From the NCBI RefSeq assembly GCF_000379665.1, contig NZ_KB903359.1, forward strand, positions 1,849,046 through 1,913,045: DNA of 64,000 nucleotides, in the 5' to 3' direction. Below, one piece after another: positions 16,937 through 25,337 of this stretch. The stretch comes from Butyricimonas synergistica DSM 23225 (GTDB taxonomy: Bacteria; Bacteroidota; Bacteroidia; Bacteroidales; Marinifilaceae). Position 1 is the stretch's first letter; each line of letters starts with the position of its first letter. The position numbers and the translations under genes were made by a program. A model generated the notes under the pieces. The model did no database searches. It saw only the letters and a list, made by a program, of their open reading frames with translations, and was not told the DNA's origin.

Positions 16937-19294
16937 TTACTTCGAGGCTTTCTTCTTCTTTTCATTTCCTTGACCATAGCCGTAACCGTAGCCATAGCCA
17001 TAACCGTAGCCATAACCGTAGCCATAACCCCCGGAACGGCTCAACTTAATTCCATTCACCACGATTCCCAGATTTGCCAGACGATCTCCTTTTTCCAAAT
17101 CGGAAATTACTCTCAATCCTTTTTTGTCCAACACGTTTGCCCGTATCACGTACACGCAGGCATCTGCGTACACGCTCAACGAAAAACCATCCGCCAAAAT
17201 TCCCAAGGGAGGAGTATCCATGATAACATACGAAAATTCTTTCTTTAGATATTCCAACAACACTCCCATACGGGGGCTGGCAACCAATTGTGTCGGATTC
17301 GGCGGCACGGTTCCCCCGAATATCACGTAAAGATTATCATCCACTTTCTCCATGATTTTAACCGGATCATCTTCCATTCCGGCAAGATAAGCCGACAATC
17401 CTTTTCTGTTTTCCCGGTTGAAATACTCGTTCAATCGAGGATTCCGCAAGTCACAACCAATAACGACAACTTTCTTGCCAGCTTTGGCATAAGCATTCGC
17501 CAAATGAGCCGCAACCAAGGATTTTCCTTCTCTCGGAATCGTGGACGATACCATAATCACGGGAGCTTCTTTCTGCTTGATCAGGTAATTCAAATTTTCC
17601 CGGATCAAATGCATCGATTCCGACATCATGAAATCATCCTGGTCAACAGAGGTCTTACCTTCTTGTAACTGTGGCAGTGTTCCCAGTAAAGGCGAATGTA
17701 TTACTTTTTCTACTTCTGCCACATCTCTAACTTTCGTATCCCATCGATCTTTCAAAATAATTCCTCCTATGGGTAACGCAATCCCGATAAGCATTCCTAT
17801 AAATAAAATTATTTTTTTCCGAGGTGCCACTGGATTCTCTCCTGGATCTGGATTCTCAATAATTTTAGCCATAGGGACATACATCAACTTCGCGATTTCC
17901 GCTTCCTCCCGCTTTTGCATTAAAAACAAAAAGAGATTTTCTTTCAATTCTTGTTCGCGAGCGATGGACCGATATTGCTTTTCCTGCGTTGGTACGGAGG
18001 TTAATTTTTTCTCCACAAGTTGGCTTTCCTTCGACAAACTTTTAATTTTTATATCCAACCCTTTTTCTACATTTGCAATCGCCGCTAGAATACTCACTTT
18101 TAACTCTCTTAGCTGCATTTCCAAGCCCGTTACGATGGGATTACTCGGGCGGGCGGATAATAACAATTTACCTCTCCGAAGCACCATTTCATTATACTTG
18201 GCGATCCCACTATTCAATGTTTCATCAGTCAATCCCAGTTGTTCCGGCAATATTTCAAATTCTTTTTCCCCTGCATCTTCCAGATAAGAGCGTACATTTT
18301 TGACCACGTCCATCTCTATTTCCATTTTTAACAACTCGGCCTCTGTTACTTTTTTACGTTCCATTACTAATGCTGCATCCGAAGCTAGATTCGTCAACTG
18401 ATTTTTCTTTTTAAAAGCCTCTGCATCATTTTCGATATCCCCTAATTCTTTATTAATGACCAGAAGGCGATCATTAATAAATTCTACGGTTTTCGCCGAA
18501 ACCAATTGTTTATCATCAATACCATTTTCATTGTATTTTTGAATAAGAGTATAAAGGAAATCTTTACCGCGCTCCGGAGATACATCCTCTAAAAAAATTT
18601 GTACGGCACTCGTATTTTTTTCAAGCAACGTAACTTCCATTCGTTTATGAAAACTATTAGCCGCCGATTCAAATGATTGCATTTTGACGAGTATCTCGTC
18701 ACCGACTTTGGGCAATCCGATATTCTTCTCTACAGTCATTCTATAATTTCCCATAGGAATAATTTGGGAATACCCTCCTTCAAAAAGCACCTCTTTACTT
18801 GTATTACATATTTGGATTTTATCCTCCTCCCCAAATACAAGGTAGAAAGTTGTATCTTTGATATTTTGAGGCAAATCCACGAGAATTTTCACAGGAGAAT
18901 CTTTATACAATTCCTCATTCCGCATGATATTCTCACGGGTATAATTAATGTTCAATTCCAATTCTTTTACAACATCTCGTATCAAATTTTTTGACATTAA
19001 TTCGATCATTTCATTTTCAACCAACATATTCCCCTGGAACAATCCCAATTCTTTGAGCATCGGGTTTACCCCGATTTCTCCTTTTTTAGAATCGCTAATC
19101 ATTACCTTTGCCCCTATTTCATAAATAGGCGTCGTACTAAAACCTATATATAAAGCAATCCCCGCGCACAAAGGAACTGAAATGAAAAACCACCACCAAA
19201 CGCCCCACACCCTATAAAAAAATGATCGCAAATCAAAATACTCCTCTTCTTCCATTTGGGAAAAAGAGTTATTATCCACGTTATTTGTTTTCAT
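16937..19294 (-). CDS. wzc: Wzc-type polysaccharide co-polymerase with BY-kinase domain
   Basis: A 785-residue inner-membrane protein that controls chain length and export. The Wzz domain has membrane segments near residues 35-55 and 500-520 and a long periplasmic coiled-coil region between them. The cytoplasmic BY-kinase has Walker A SSTIPREGKS ending at 592, Walker A' VVVIGCDLR near 610-618 and Walker B YVIMDTPP near 690. The C-terminal tail, instead of scattered tyrosines, is nine Gly-Tyr pairs followed by a lysine-rich end. It is partnered with Wza upstream and the CpsB phosphatase downstream. Confidence 0.95.
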   Translation of the reverse strand: MKTNNVDNNSFSQMEEEEYFDLRSFFYRVWGVWWWFFISVPLCAGIALYIGFSTTPIYEIGAKVMISDSKKGEIGVNPMLKELGLFQGNMLVENEMIELMSKNLIRDVVKELELNINYTRENIMRNEELYKDSPVKILVDLPQNIKDTTFYLVFGEEDKIQICNTSKEVLFEGGYSQIIPMGNYRMTVEKNIGLPKVGDEILVKMQSFESAANSFHKRMEVTLLEKNTSAVQIFLEDVSPERGKDFLYTLIQKYNENGIDDKQLVSAKTVEFINDRLLVINKELGDIENDAEAFKKKNQLTNLASDAALVMERKKVTEAELLKMEIEMDVVKNVRSYLEDAGEKEFEILPEQLGLTDETLNSGIAKYNEMVLRRGKLLLSARPSNPIVTGLEMQLRELKVSILAAIANVEKGLDIKIKSLSKESQLVEKKLTSVPTQEKQYRSIAREQELKENLFLFLMQKREEAEIAKLMYVPMAKIIENPDPGENPVAPRKKIILFIGMLIGIALPIGGIILKDRWDTKVRDVAEVEKVIHSPLLGTLPQLQEGKTSVDQDDFMMSESMHLIRENLNYLIKQKEAPVIMVSSTIPREGKSLVAAHLANAYAKAGKKVVVIGCDLRNPRLNEYFNRENRKGLSAYLAGMEDDPVKIMEKVDDNLYVIFGGTVPPNPTQLVASPRMGVLLEYLKKEFSYVIMDTPPLGILADGFSLSVYADACVYVIRANVLDKKGLRVISDLEKGDRLANLGIVVNGIKLSRSGGYGYGYGYGYGYGYGYGYGQGNEKKKKASK
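16973..17032 (-). repeat. Hexanucleotide (Gly-Tyr) repeat in the wzc tail
   Basis: About ten near-identical 6-base units (GG/T-C-TA-C/T variants) encode nine consecutive Gly-Tyr pairs. Tandem units of this length can gain or lose copies by slippage without shifting frame, which would change the number of phosphorylatable tyrosines. Confidence 0.8.
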
Positions 19295-19316
19295 GTATTC
19301 ACCATTATTATTTACA

Positions 19317-20093
19317 CTACTTCACTATCAAAGTCACAAGAGCCACGATTGTAGACATACTTGATAATATATAAGGCAAAAAAGCACTTACACTTCCACC
19401 CGCTATTCTTCCTCGATTAGGTTCTACATACACAACATCATTTTGCTGTAAATAGAAAAAAGGAGAATCTATAAATTCACTGGATGTCAGATCCACCCGT
19501 GCAAATATTTTCTCATCCCCTTGTTCCCGCATAATCAATACATTTTTACGTATTGCATTTATTTGTAAATCGCCTGCCATCCCTAATGCATCAAACAAAG
19601 AAACTCGTTCACTAACCACTTTATAACTACCAGGATTCCGGACCTCCCCAAGAACAGTTACCTTAAAATTCTGGAATTGAATTGTCACAATCGGATTTTT
19701 CAAGTAAACGGATAATTTCTCTTTCAACATTTCTGCCAACTCATTTCTTGAAATTCCTTCCACTTTTAACTTCCCTAATACAGGAAAATCTATCTCCCCT
19801 CTTTTGTCTACTAAATAACCTCTAGGAATCTGTTGAGTCGAAGTAGCATTCACCTCACGCCCCAAACCGATCATCGGTGTGTTAAAAGGCAAAGCAGACT
19901 CAAGATCATCACACGATACAATAATGGATAACAGGTCGTCTGCATGAATAACTGTTTTATACTCGCATTCCGCTTTTATTCGTTTGTTAATATCAACATC
20001 CTGCAAATACACGACTTTCTTTCTGGATCCGCAAGAAGCAAATAACATTCCCCCGAGCAGAAATAAAATAATCCATCCAAAATTATTATGCAT
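19317..20093 (-). CDS. wza: Wza-type polysaccharide export lipoprotein
   Basis: A 258-residue outer-membrane export protein. The signal sequence ends in the lipobox LFASC at 18-22. The poly-export (PES) domain follows, with VVSCDDLESALPFNTPM and VDKRGEIDFPVLGKLKVEGISRNEL, then a SLBB domain with FKVTVLGEVRNPGSYKV. It ends in a hydrophobic helix after GRIAGG, near residue 230. It would form the outer-membrane channel for locus 1. It sits 10 bases after the aminotransferase and 22 before wzc. Confidence 0.93.
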   Translation of the reverse strand: MHNNFGWIILFLLGGMLFASCGSRKKVVYLQDVDINKRIKAECEYKTVIHADDLLSIIVSCDDLESALPFNTPMIGLGREVNATSTQQIPRGYLVDKRGEIDFPVLGKLKVEGISRNELAEMLKEKLSVYLKNPIVTIQFQNFKVTVLGEVRNPGSYKVVSERVSLFDALGMAGDLQINAIRKNVLIMREQGDEKIFARVDLTSSEFIDSPFFYLQQNDVVYVEPNRGRIAGGSVSAFLPYILSSMSTIVALVTLIVK

Positions 20094-20103
20094 ACATTTA
20101 AAA

Positions 20104-21270
20104 TTAGGATTTACACATTAAATTCTTTATCACTTTAACAATTCTCTCGATATCACGATTCGTCAATGTCGGCCCGGAAGGTAAACACAATCCGATCTCG
20201 AACAACCGTTCACTCGTTCCATTTCCATAAAAAGGAGCGTTCTTAAACACAGGCTGCAAATGCATCGGTTTCCAAAGCGGACGACTTTCAATGTTATCCG
20301 CATCCAATGCTAAACGAATATCCTCCCGGGTAAAACCGGCTACCTCAGGCTCCACGGTAATACAAGTCAACCAATAATTTGAACTAAATTCCCCACCTTC
20401 CGGTTGGCACATCACCTGAACACCTTTTACATCTTGCAACAAGCGGAGATACAAATCATGTATATCTTGCCTTTGGGTTATATGTTCATTTAAGACATAC
20501 ATCTGCCCTCTGCCTATTCCGGCACATATATTGCTCATGCGATAATTATAACCTATTTCTTCATGCTGGTAATGAGGCGCTTGTTCTCTTGCTTGTGTGG
20601 CATAAAACAAAGCTCGTTTAGCCTGTTCTTCACAAGAACAAATCAAAGCGCCGCCACCCGATGTCGTAATTATCTTATTGCCATTAAACGACAATATGGC
20701 ATAATCACCAAACATTCCACATCGAACCCCTCTATATGCCGAACCTAACGCTTCTGCCGCATCCTCCAACACGGGAATCCCGTATTTCCTAGCTATGGCC
20801 ATGATGTCATCCATCTTGCCTGGCATTCCATATAAATGTACCGGAATAATCGCTTTCGGCTTACGTCCTGTCTTTTTTATTCGATCGTTAATAGCCTCTT
20901 CCAGTAGTACCGGGTCCATATTCCATGTTTCCCGCTCGCTATCCACAAACACAGGAGTTGCACCTTGGTAAGCAATCGGGTTAGCTGATGCTGAAAACGT
21001 GAAACTTTGACAAATCACTTCGTCACCACATCCCACTTTCAACAAGATCAATCCCAAATGCAATGCGGCTGTACCCGCACTTAATACCACCACCCGTTTC
21101 CCCTCATTTTCAATTGTTTCGTTTTCAATTAAATAATCCTTTAAAGATTTCTCAAAAGCGTCCACGTTAGGACCTAACGGCACCACCCAATTCGTGTCAA
21201 ACGCCTCTTGTATAAACTCTTGTTCTCGGCCCCCCATGTGGGCAAGAGACATCCAAATACGTTTATTCAT
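20104..21270 (-). CDS. DegT/DnrJ/EryC1 aminotransferase (PglE-like)
   Basis: A 388-residue PLP enzyme for making a 4-amino sugar nucleotide. It shows SAGTAALHL at 64-72, the aspartate region VLEDAAEALGS near 168-178 and the PLP lysine K199 in SFNGNK. It is closely related to the partial gene at 1-513, including DNA-level similarity. Nearby genes for an initiating PglC-like transferase, a hexapeptide acyltransferase and a deacetylase suggest a UDP-amino-dideoxy sugar at the start of the repeat unit. No cognate 4,6-dehydratase gene is in the window. Confidence 0.92.
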   Translation of the reverse strand: MNKRIWMSLAHMGGREQEFIQEAFDTNWVVPLGPNVDAFEKSLKDYLIENETIENEGKRVVVLSAGTAALHLGLILLKVGCGDEVICQSFTFSASANPIAYQGATPVFVDSERETWNMDPVLLEEAINDRIKKTGRKPKAIIPVHLYGMPGKMDDIMAIARKYGIPVLEDAAEALGSAYRGVRCGMFGDYAILSFNGNKIITTSGGGALICSCEEQAKRALFYATQAREQAPHYQHEEIGYNYRMSNICAGIGRGQMYVLNEHITQRQDIHDLYLRLLQDVKGVQVMCQPEGGEFSSNYWLTCITVEPEVAGFTREDIRLALDADNIESRPLWKPMHLQPVFKNAPFYGNGTSERLFEIGLCLPSGPTLTNRDIERIVKVIKNLMCKS

Positions 21271-21299
21271 TATGATGTAATTTTACTGTATAGATATGC

Positions 21300-21980
21300 T
21301 TAAGATATAATAATCCTCTCGACCATAAAGGCTTCCGAATATATCTTCTCGATAGTACTGCCTCTATATTTAGCCAAGGCTTCTATTGCCTCTAGTGAAC
21401 GGCAATGCGGGTAACATTTAGTCTGATTCTTGAAACATTGCAACGCTTCCAACTTTTTCGGTAAAAAATCCGTGACATCGACATAAACATTCGGGACAAA
21501 CGCATGTCCCCCTTGTTGAGGAGCCCAATTCGTTTCCGATAAAGTTTCATACGTGTATATCTTTTTTATCGAGTAATTATTAATAGGCCGAGCTGAAACA
21601 AGGCAAGCCCTGTACAAAACAGCATGATCCACGTGTAGATCGCCAAGCCCAGGAATAAAAATCATTTCCGGCATCAATTTCTCAAAAAGTTTGGAGATTT
21701 CCATTGAGATTTTATAAGATGGATAAGTATCCAACCTGGGAGCCGGGAAATCCATGAAAAAAGTATCCTTCACACCTAAAATTTGATGCGCTTCTTTTGC
21801 CTCCCTTCTTACTTTCGCTATTCCTTGTTCCGTGTACAACTCAGGCGCCCCGATGCTTGCGTTCGTGACAATCAAAACATACACATCATTCCCTTCTGCT
21901 GCCAGTTTCGCCATTGTCGCTCCGCATCCGAGTATTTCATCATCAGCATGTGGAGCAATTACAAGAACCCTATTTTTCAT
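21300..21980 (-). CDS. PIG-L family deacetylase
   Basis: A 226-residue zinc-dependent de-N-acetylase of the PIG-L/LmbE type. The metal site is PHADDE at 10-15, and GDLHVDHAV near 118 holds the second histidine pair. It would remove an N-acetyl group from a sugar to free the amine. The gene directly before it encodes an LpxD-like N-acyltransferase, so acetyl may be exchanged for another acyl group. I use the second Met (21980); the first (21992) is possible. The start overlaps the end of the LpxD-like gene. Confidence 0.88.
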   Translation of the reverse strand: MKNRVLVIAPHADDEILGCGATMAKLAAEGNDVYVLIVTNASIGAPELYTEQGIAKVRREAKEAHQILGVKDTFFMDFPAPRLDTYPSYKISMEISKLFEKLMPEMIFIPGLGDLHVDHAVLYRACLVSARPINNYSIKKIYTYETLSETNWAPQQGGHAFVPNVYVDVTDFLPKKLEALQCFKNQTKCYPHCRSLEAIEALAKYRGSTIEKIYSEAFMVERIIIS

Positions 21981-22932
21981 CCGCTTGGGCATTATTGATC
22001 AAACGTTTTAACGTTTTTCGTTCTTGTATCATTTGCTGCAGTTCTATCGCCGGATTACCAGCCACAGTATAGCCACCAGGGATAGATTTCGTGATCACGG
22101 ACCCCATCCCCGTCGTGACCCCATCCCCAATTTCAATTTGATTTTTTATGATAGAACCGGAACCGATCCAACAATTTTTACCTATTATAGCACTTCCCAA
22201 AATGATACTATTGGCTGTTATAATTGAGTTGGTACCGATTATAGTATTATGCCCTATTTGACAACAATGATCTATTTTCACTCCACTTTTTATTATTGTC
22301 GCTCCTAAAGTTCCCCGTCCAATAGCCGTGAAGGGGAATACTTGTACACCATCCTCTATAATTAATGAGCCGATTTGAGGAAACATCTCTATTTCTCCAT
22401 CTTTTTGTATTATCGGACCGAAATCTTCAGTCCCGATTTCCGTTGACGAATATAAAATCACATTTTTTCCTATGTCTACATGGTCATATACATGAACATG
22501 TTCTTTAATTACAGATCCTTCATCAATTTTACACATGCCGATGATAGAATATGCCCCGATAGAAACGGATGGATGGATTATGGCTCGCGGGTCAATTATT
22601 GCAGTATGGTGAATATTTCCAGGCGGTTGTGTATGTTTATCTCGGACATATTTTTTTATTAAATGAAGAAAATCTTTTAATGGATTGTCCACGTAAATGG
22701 TATTCTGTCGTTTTTCTCCTTCAAATTCTACCGGAGCGATCAATAAAATGTCCTCCGGAAAATGATTGAAATCGATGGTTTTATAATACTTTGAAGTGGC
22801 AAAGGTAACCGTATTAGGAACTTTATCGGCAAGAGAGGAAAATGAAAAAATATCGAAATCATTTAAATTTTCAATTCGCGTATGCAGTTCCTTGGCGAGT
22901 TCTATTGATTTAATCTTTAATTGATGTTTCAT
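21970..22932 (-). CDS. LpxD-like hexapeptide N-acyltransferase
   Basis: A 320-residue protein resembling UDP-3-O-acylglucosamine N-acyltransferase. The hexapeptide helix covers about residues 107-295. GRGTLGATIIKSGVKIDHCC leads into QIGHN at 225-229, aligned with the LpxD catalytic histidine motif (IDNQCQIAHN). The N-terminal 100 residues differ from LpxD. LpxD uses 3-hydroxyacyl-ACP, and this locus carries two ACP genes, a KAS III and two SDRs. The ATG at 22932 overlaps the stop of the sugar transferase gene as ATGA. The substrate sugar and acyl chain are inferred, not known. Confidence 0.85.
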   Translation of the reverse strand: MKHQLKIKSIELAKELHTRIENLNDFDIFSFSSLADKVPNTVTFATSKYYKTIDFNHFPEDILLIAPVEFEGEKRQNTIYVDNPLKDFLHLIKKYVRDKHTQPPGNIHHTAIIDPRAIIHPSVSIGAYSIIGMCKIDEGSVIKEHVHVYDHVDIGKNVILYSSTEIGTEDFGPIIQKDGEIEMFPQIGSLIIEDGVQVFPFTAIGRGTLGATIIKSGVKIDHCCQIGHNTIIGTNSIITANSIILGSAIIGKNCWIGSGSIIKNQIEIGDGVTTGMGSVITKSIPGGYTVAGNPAIELQQMIQERKTLKRLINNAQADEK

Positions 22933-23504
22933 TTTGTTTGCATAAAAAAGGATTTGAAAGACAGTAAAAATAACTTGCAATCATTCATAAAAGAAAGATT
23001 TTCCACGTATTCAATATCAATTGGGATATTATGATTCCAGTCATCGATAAAACGATTTCTGACTTGAGTCAAGCCACTTAGTCCCGGTTTTACAGAAAAG
23101 CGTTTCTTTTCATAATCCGTGTAATCGCTATAAGCTTTCGGATAGTACACCAAAGGAGGACGAGGACCTATAAAAGCCATTTCTCCTTTCAAGATATTGA
23201 TTACCTGAGGTATTTCATCAAGACTTGTTTTTCGGATAAACTTACCGACCTTGGTTACCCTGGGGTTATTGTGATAATTTTCAAAGTCATCCTTTTGATT
23301 CATTTTACCCACTCTCATGGAACGAAATTTAATTATCCGGAATACCTTGCCGTTCCTGCCCAACCGTTCCTGTAAAAAGAATGCAGGACCTTTTGTTTCC
23401 AATTTTATAAGCAATGGTATGATAAGGAACAATGGGGATAGGCATATTATCGCGATGAAAGAGATAAAAAAATCGATTATTCTTTTAAAAAAATTGGGAT
23501 ACAT
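22929..23504 (-). CDS. Initiating sugar-1-phosphate transferase (PglC-type), locus 1
   Basis: A 191-residue bacterial sugar transferase with one hydrophobic segment at residues 9-33, KFRSM near 59 and DEIPQVINILKGEMAFIGPRP near 95-115. It should link the first sugar phosphate to undecaprenyl phosphate for locus 1. It differs clearly from the locus 2 enzyme at 518-1126. It lies between two hexapeptide transferase genes, with translational coupling to the LpxD-like one. Confidence 0.93.
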   Translation of the reverse strand: MYPNFFKRIIDFFISFIAIICLSPLFLIIPLLIKLETKGPAFFLQERLGRNGKVFRIIKFRSMRVGKMNQKDDFENYHNNPRVTKVGKFIRKTSLDEIPQVINILKGEMAFIGPRPPLVYYPKAYSDYTDYEKKRFSVKPGLSGLTQVRNRFIDDWNHNIPIDIEYVENLSFMNDCKLFLLSFKSFFMQTK

Positions 23505-23521
23505 GCTATAATAACGAATGA

Positions 23522-23974
23522 TTAATTTTGCTTTACCAAAGTTCCAAAATTTACGATCTGACTTTTTTCACTAATCTCAATGCCGGTTCGGATTATTCTT
23601 GCCGGATTGCCTGCAATCAGGCAATGACTGGGAAAACTTTTAGTAACAACACTTCCCGCCCCGACAAAAACATGGTCACCCAAAGTGATGCCAGGAGTAA
23701 TTATTGCTCTTCCGCCAATAACACATCTTTTACCGATATAAGTGTCTACTCGATATTTGCCGCGGAAATAATCGTGGGTTAATAACATGACTCCTACTGA
23801 AATTTTGGTTTCATCACCAATGTGTATTCCTCGCGGATTTACTTTATCCATATCGATTCTTTGGGAAATTGAAACACCCTTCCCGATATCTACTTTTTTA
23901 ATGTATTTCAAATAATTTGTATATGTACCACGTACTATTTTGCTGACTCTTTGTCTAAATGTTTTCTTTTCCAT
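23522..23974 (-). CDS. Hexapeptide acyltransferase
   Basis: A 150-residue left-handed beta-helix transferase. The repeats include IGDETKISVG, IGKRCVIGGRAIITPG and LGDHVFVGAGSVVT, ending in the usual AGNPARII. LTHDYF near residue 65 carries the likely catalytic histidine. An O-acetyltransferase role on a locus 1 sugar is likely. I use the Met at 23974, because the residues before it are a poor hydrophobic extension. Confidence 0.85.
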   Translation of the reverse strand: MEKKTFRQRVSKIVRGTYTNYLKYIKKVDIGKGVSISQRIDMDKVNPRGIHIGDETKISVGVMLLTHDYFRGKYRVDTYIGKRCVIGGRAIITPGITLGDHVFVGAGSVVTKSFPSHCLIAGNPARIIRTGIEISEKSQIVNFGTLVKQN

Positions 23975-24023
23975 GATGATTAATATTGTATTGATAAATA
24001 AATATAAATTCACATATACTTGA

Positions 24024-25082
24024 TTATAGCCTGATTATATCTGGTATAATCATTGGTTTAGTTTTTAGAAACATCGTTCCCCAGGTAAGACCGAGACCGA
24101 AAGAAGACAGCAGTAATGTTTGGGGATTAGTCGTTAATTGTTCTTTCAACCGGCTAACCATCAATGAAGGCAAAGAGGCGCCTCCCAGGTTGCCGTATTC
24201 TTCTAAATTATAGGGAACTTTGGTTGCATCCAATTTAAGTTTTTTCACCACCCGGTCGACAATCATTTTGTTTGCCTGATGGATGAGAAAATAGTCTATA
24301 TCCATATCCTTGTCAATCCCATAATCTTCCATGAAAGCTGCAACTGTTTGAGGAGGACGAGAGATGGCGAAGGAAAACACATCCATGCCATTTATCAATG
24401 TATGGACAGGGGCTCTCTTGATTCCGTTACCAAAATCTTCATAAATAAACGATTCGGGAGTTACCGGCTGGCGAAAACCTCCATGAGGGGTCATCAAGGC
24501 GGTTCCTCCTTTTCCCATAGATTGAAAATCAACCCTTATCTCGTCTGCCGCAGTATCATATTCCAACGCAAGAGCCGTTCCGCAATCACCAAACAAGGGA
24601 ACCCTACTTTTATCTTTAAGGGATCCCATTCTCACAGCAGTATCCCCCACCAGAAGAAGTGCCCTTTTTACACTACCTGCCGAAAGTAGATTAGCCCCAA
24701 TAGTCATAGCATACATACAACCACAACATCCCATGGGAATATCCATCGTAAAGCAATGTTGAGAAAACCCCATGCGATCCTGCAACAGACAGGAGGTCGG
24801 CGGAGTCTTGTAATCACCGGTTACCGATTCAAAAAGGAGGACATCGACACTCTCTTTGTCCCACCCCAACTCATTCAAAAGTTTCTCCCCAGCAGCCTGA
24901 CAAAGGTCGGAGGCACAAACATCATCCGGTGCCAAGTAACGGCTTTTTATACCCACTGTGTTATTAAAAACCTCTGCATCCTCTGCCGTGAAAAACTCAA
25001 AATCTTCCGTTTTCACGACCCGGTCAGGAACACATAGTGAAACTCCCCGAAGTGCTACATTTTTTATATTCCATCTTGCCAT
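24024..25082 (-). CDS. 3-oxoacyl-ACP synthase III (FabH-like) of locus 1
   Basis: A 352-residue KAS III with an intact triad: Cys119 in DIPMGCCGCMYAM (aligned with FabH Cys112), His268 in LIHQAN and Asn298 in YGNLGG. KAS III condenses an acyl-CoA with malonyl-ACP. Here the start is the Met at 25082, 10 bases after the ACP stop. Being next to an ACP and a stand-alone adenylating enzyme, rather than in a housekeeping fab operon, it probably makes a short 3-oxoacyl-ACP for a polymer substituent. It could instead act as an acyltransferase, as some KAS III relatives do. Confidence 0.88.
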   Translation of the reverse strand: MARWNIKNVALRGVSLCVPDRVVKTEDFEFFTAEDAEVFNNTVGIKSRYLAPDDVCASDLCQAAGEKLLNELGWDKESVDVLLFESVTGDYKTPPTSCLLQDRMGFSQHCFTMDIPMGCCGCMYAMTIGANLLSAGSVKRALLLVGDTAVRMGSLKDKSRVPLFGDCGTALALEYDTAADEIRVDFQSMGKGGTALMTPHGGFRQPVTPESFIYEDFGNGIKRAPVHTLINGMDVFSFAISRPPQTVAAFMEDYGIDKDMDIDYFLIHQANKMIVDRVVKKLKLDATKVPYNLEEYGNLGGASLPSLMVSRLKEQLTTNPQTLLLSSFGLGLTWGTMFLKTKPMIIPDIIRL

Positions 25083-25092
25083 ACGATAAACA

Positions 25093-25332
25093 TTAAAATT
25101 CGATATTATACCTCGCAAGAATAGTTTTTCCTTCCTCGTAAGAAGTCATGTTCATAATATCTTCCGGTTCAAGCATAATATCAAACGCTTCTTCCAAGAA
25201 AGCCACAATATTCAGTTGATGTACAGAATCCCATTCTTTCATGTTATCTTTTGAAAAATGATCGTTTAAAGCAGATTCTTTCACACCAAAAACCTCTACA
25301 AAAGCTTGATTATATTTTTCTATTGCTGCCAT
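25093..25332 (-). CDS. Acyl carrier protein 1
   Basis: A 79-residue acidic protein with the phosphopantetheine site EWDSV, Ser36. Four-helix length and spacing fit ACP. It is placed between the AMP-ligase (5 bases away) and KAS III genes, suggesting the ligase loads it and KAS III extends the chain. Confidence 0.88.
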   Translation of the reverse strand: MAAIEKYNQAFVEVFGVKESALNDHFSKDNMKEWDSVHQLNIVAFLEEAFDIMLEPEDIMNMTSYEEGKTILARYNIEF

Positions 25333-25337
25333 ATCAT

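Noticed and set aside
16911..17025. Upstream extension of cpsB (MATVMATVMAMATV...)
   Set aside because: It is an out-of-frame reading of the Wzc Gly-Tyr repeat. The Met at 16911 gives the normal CpsB N-terminus.
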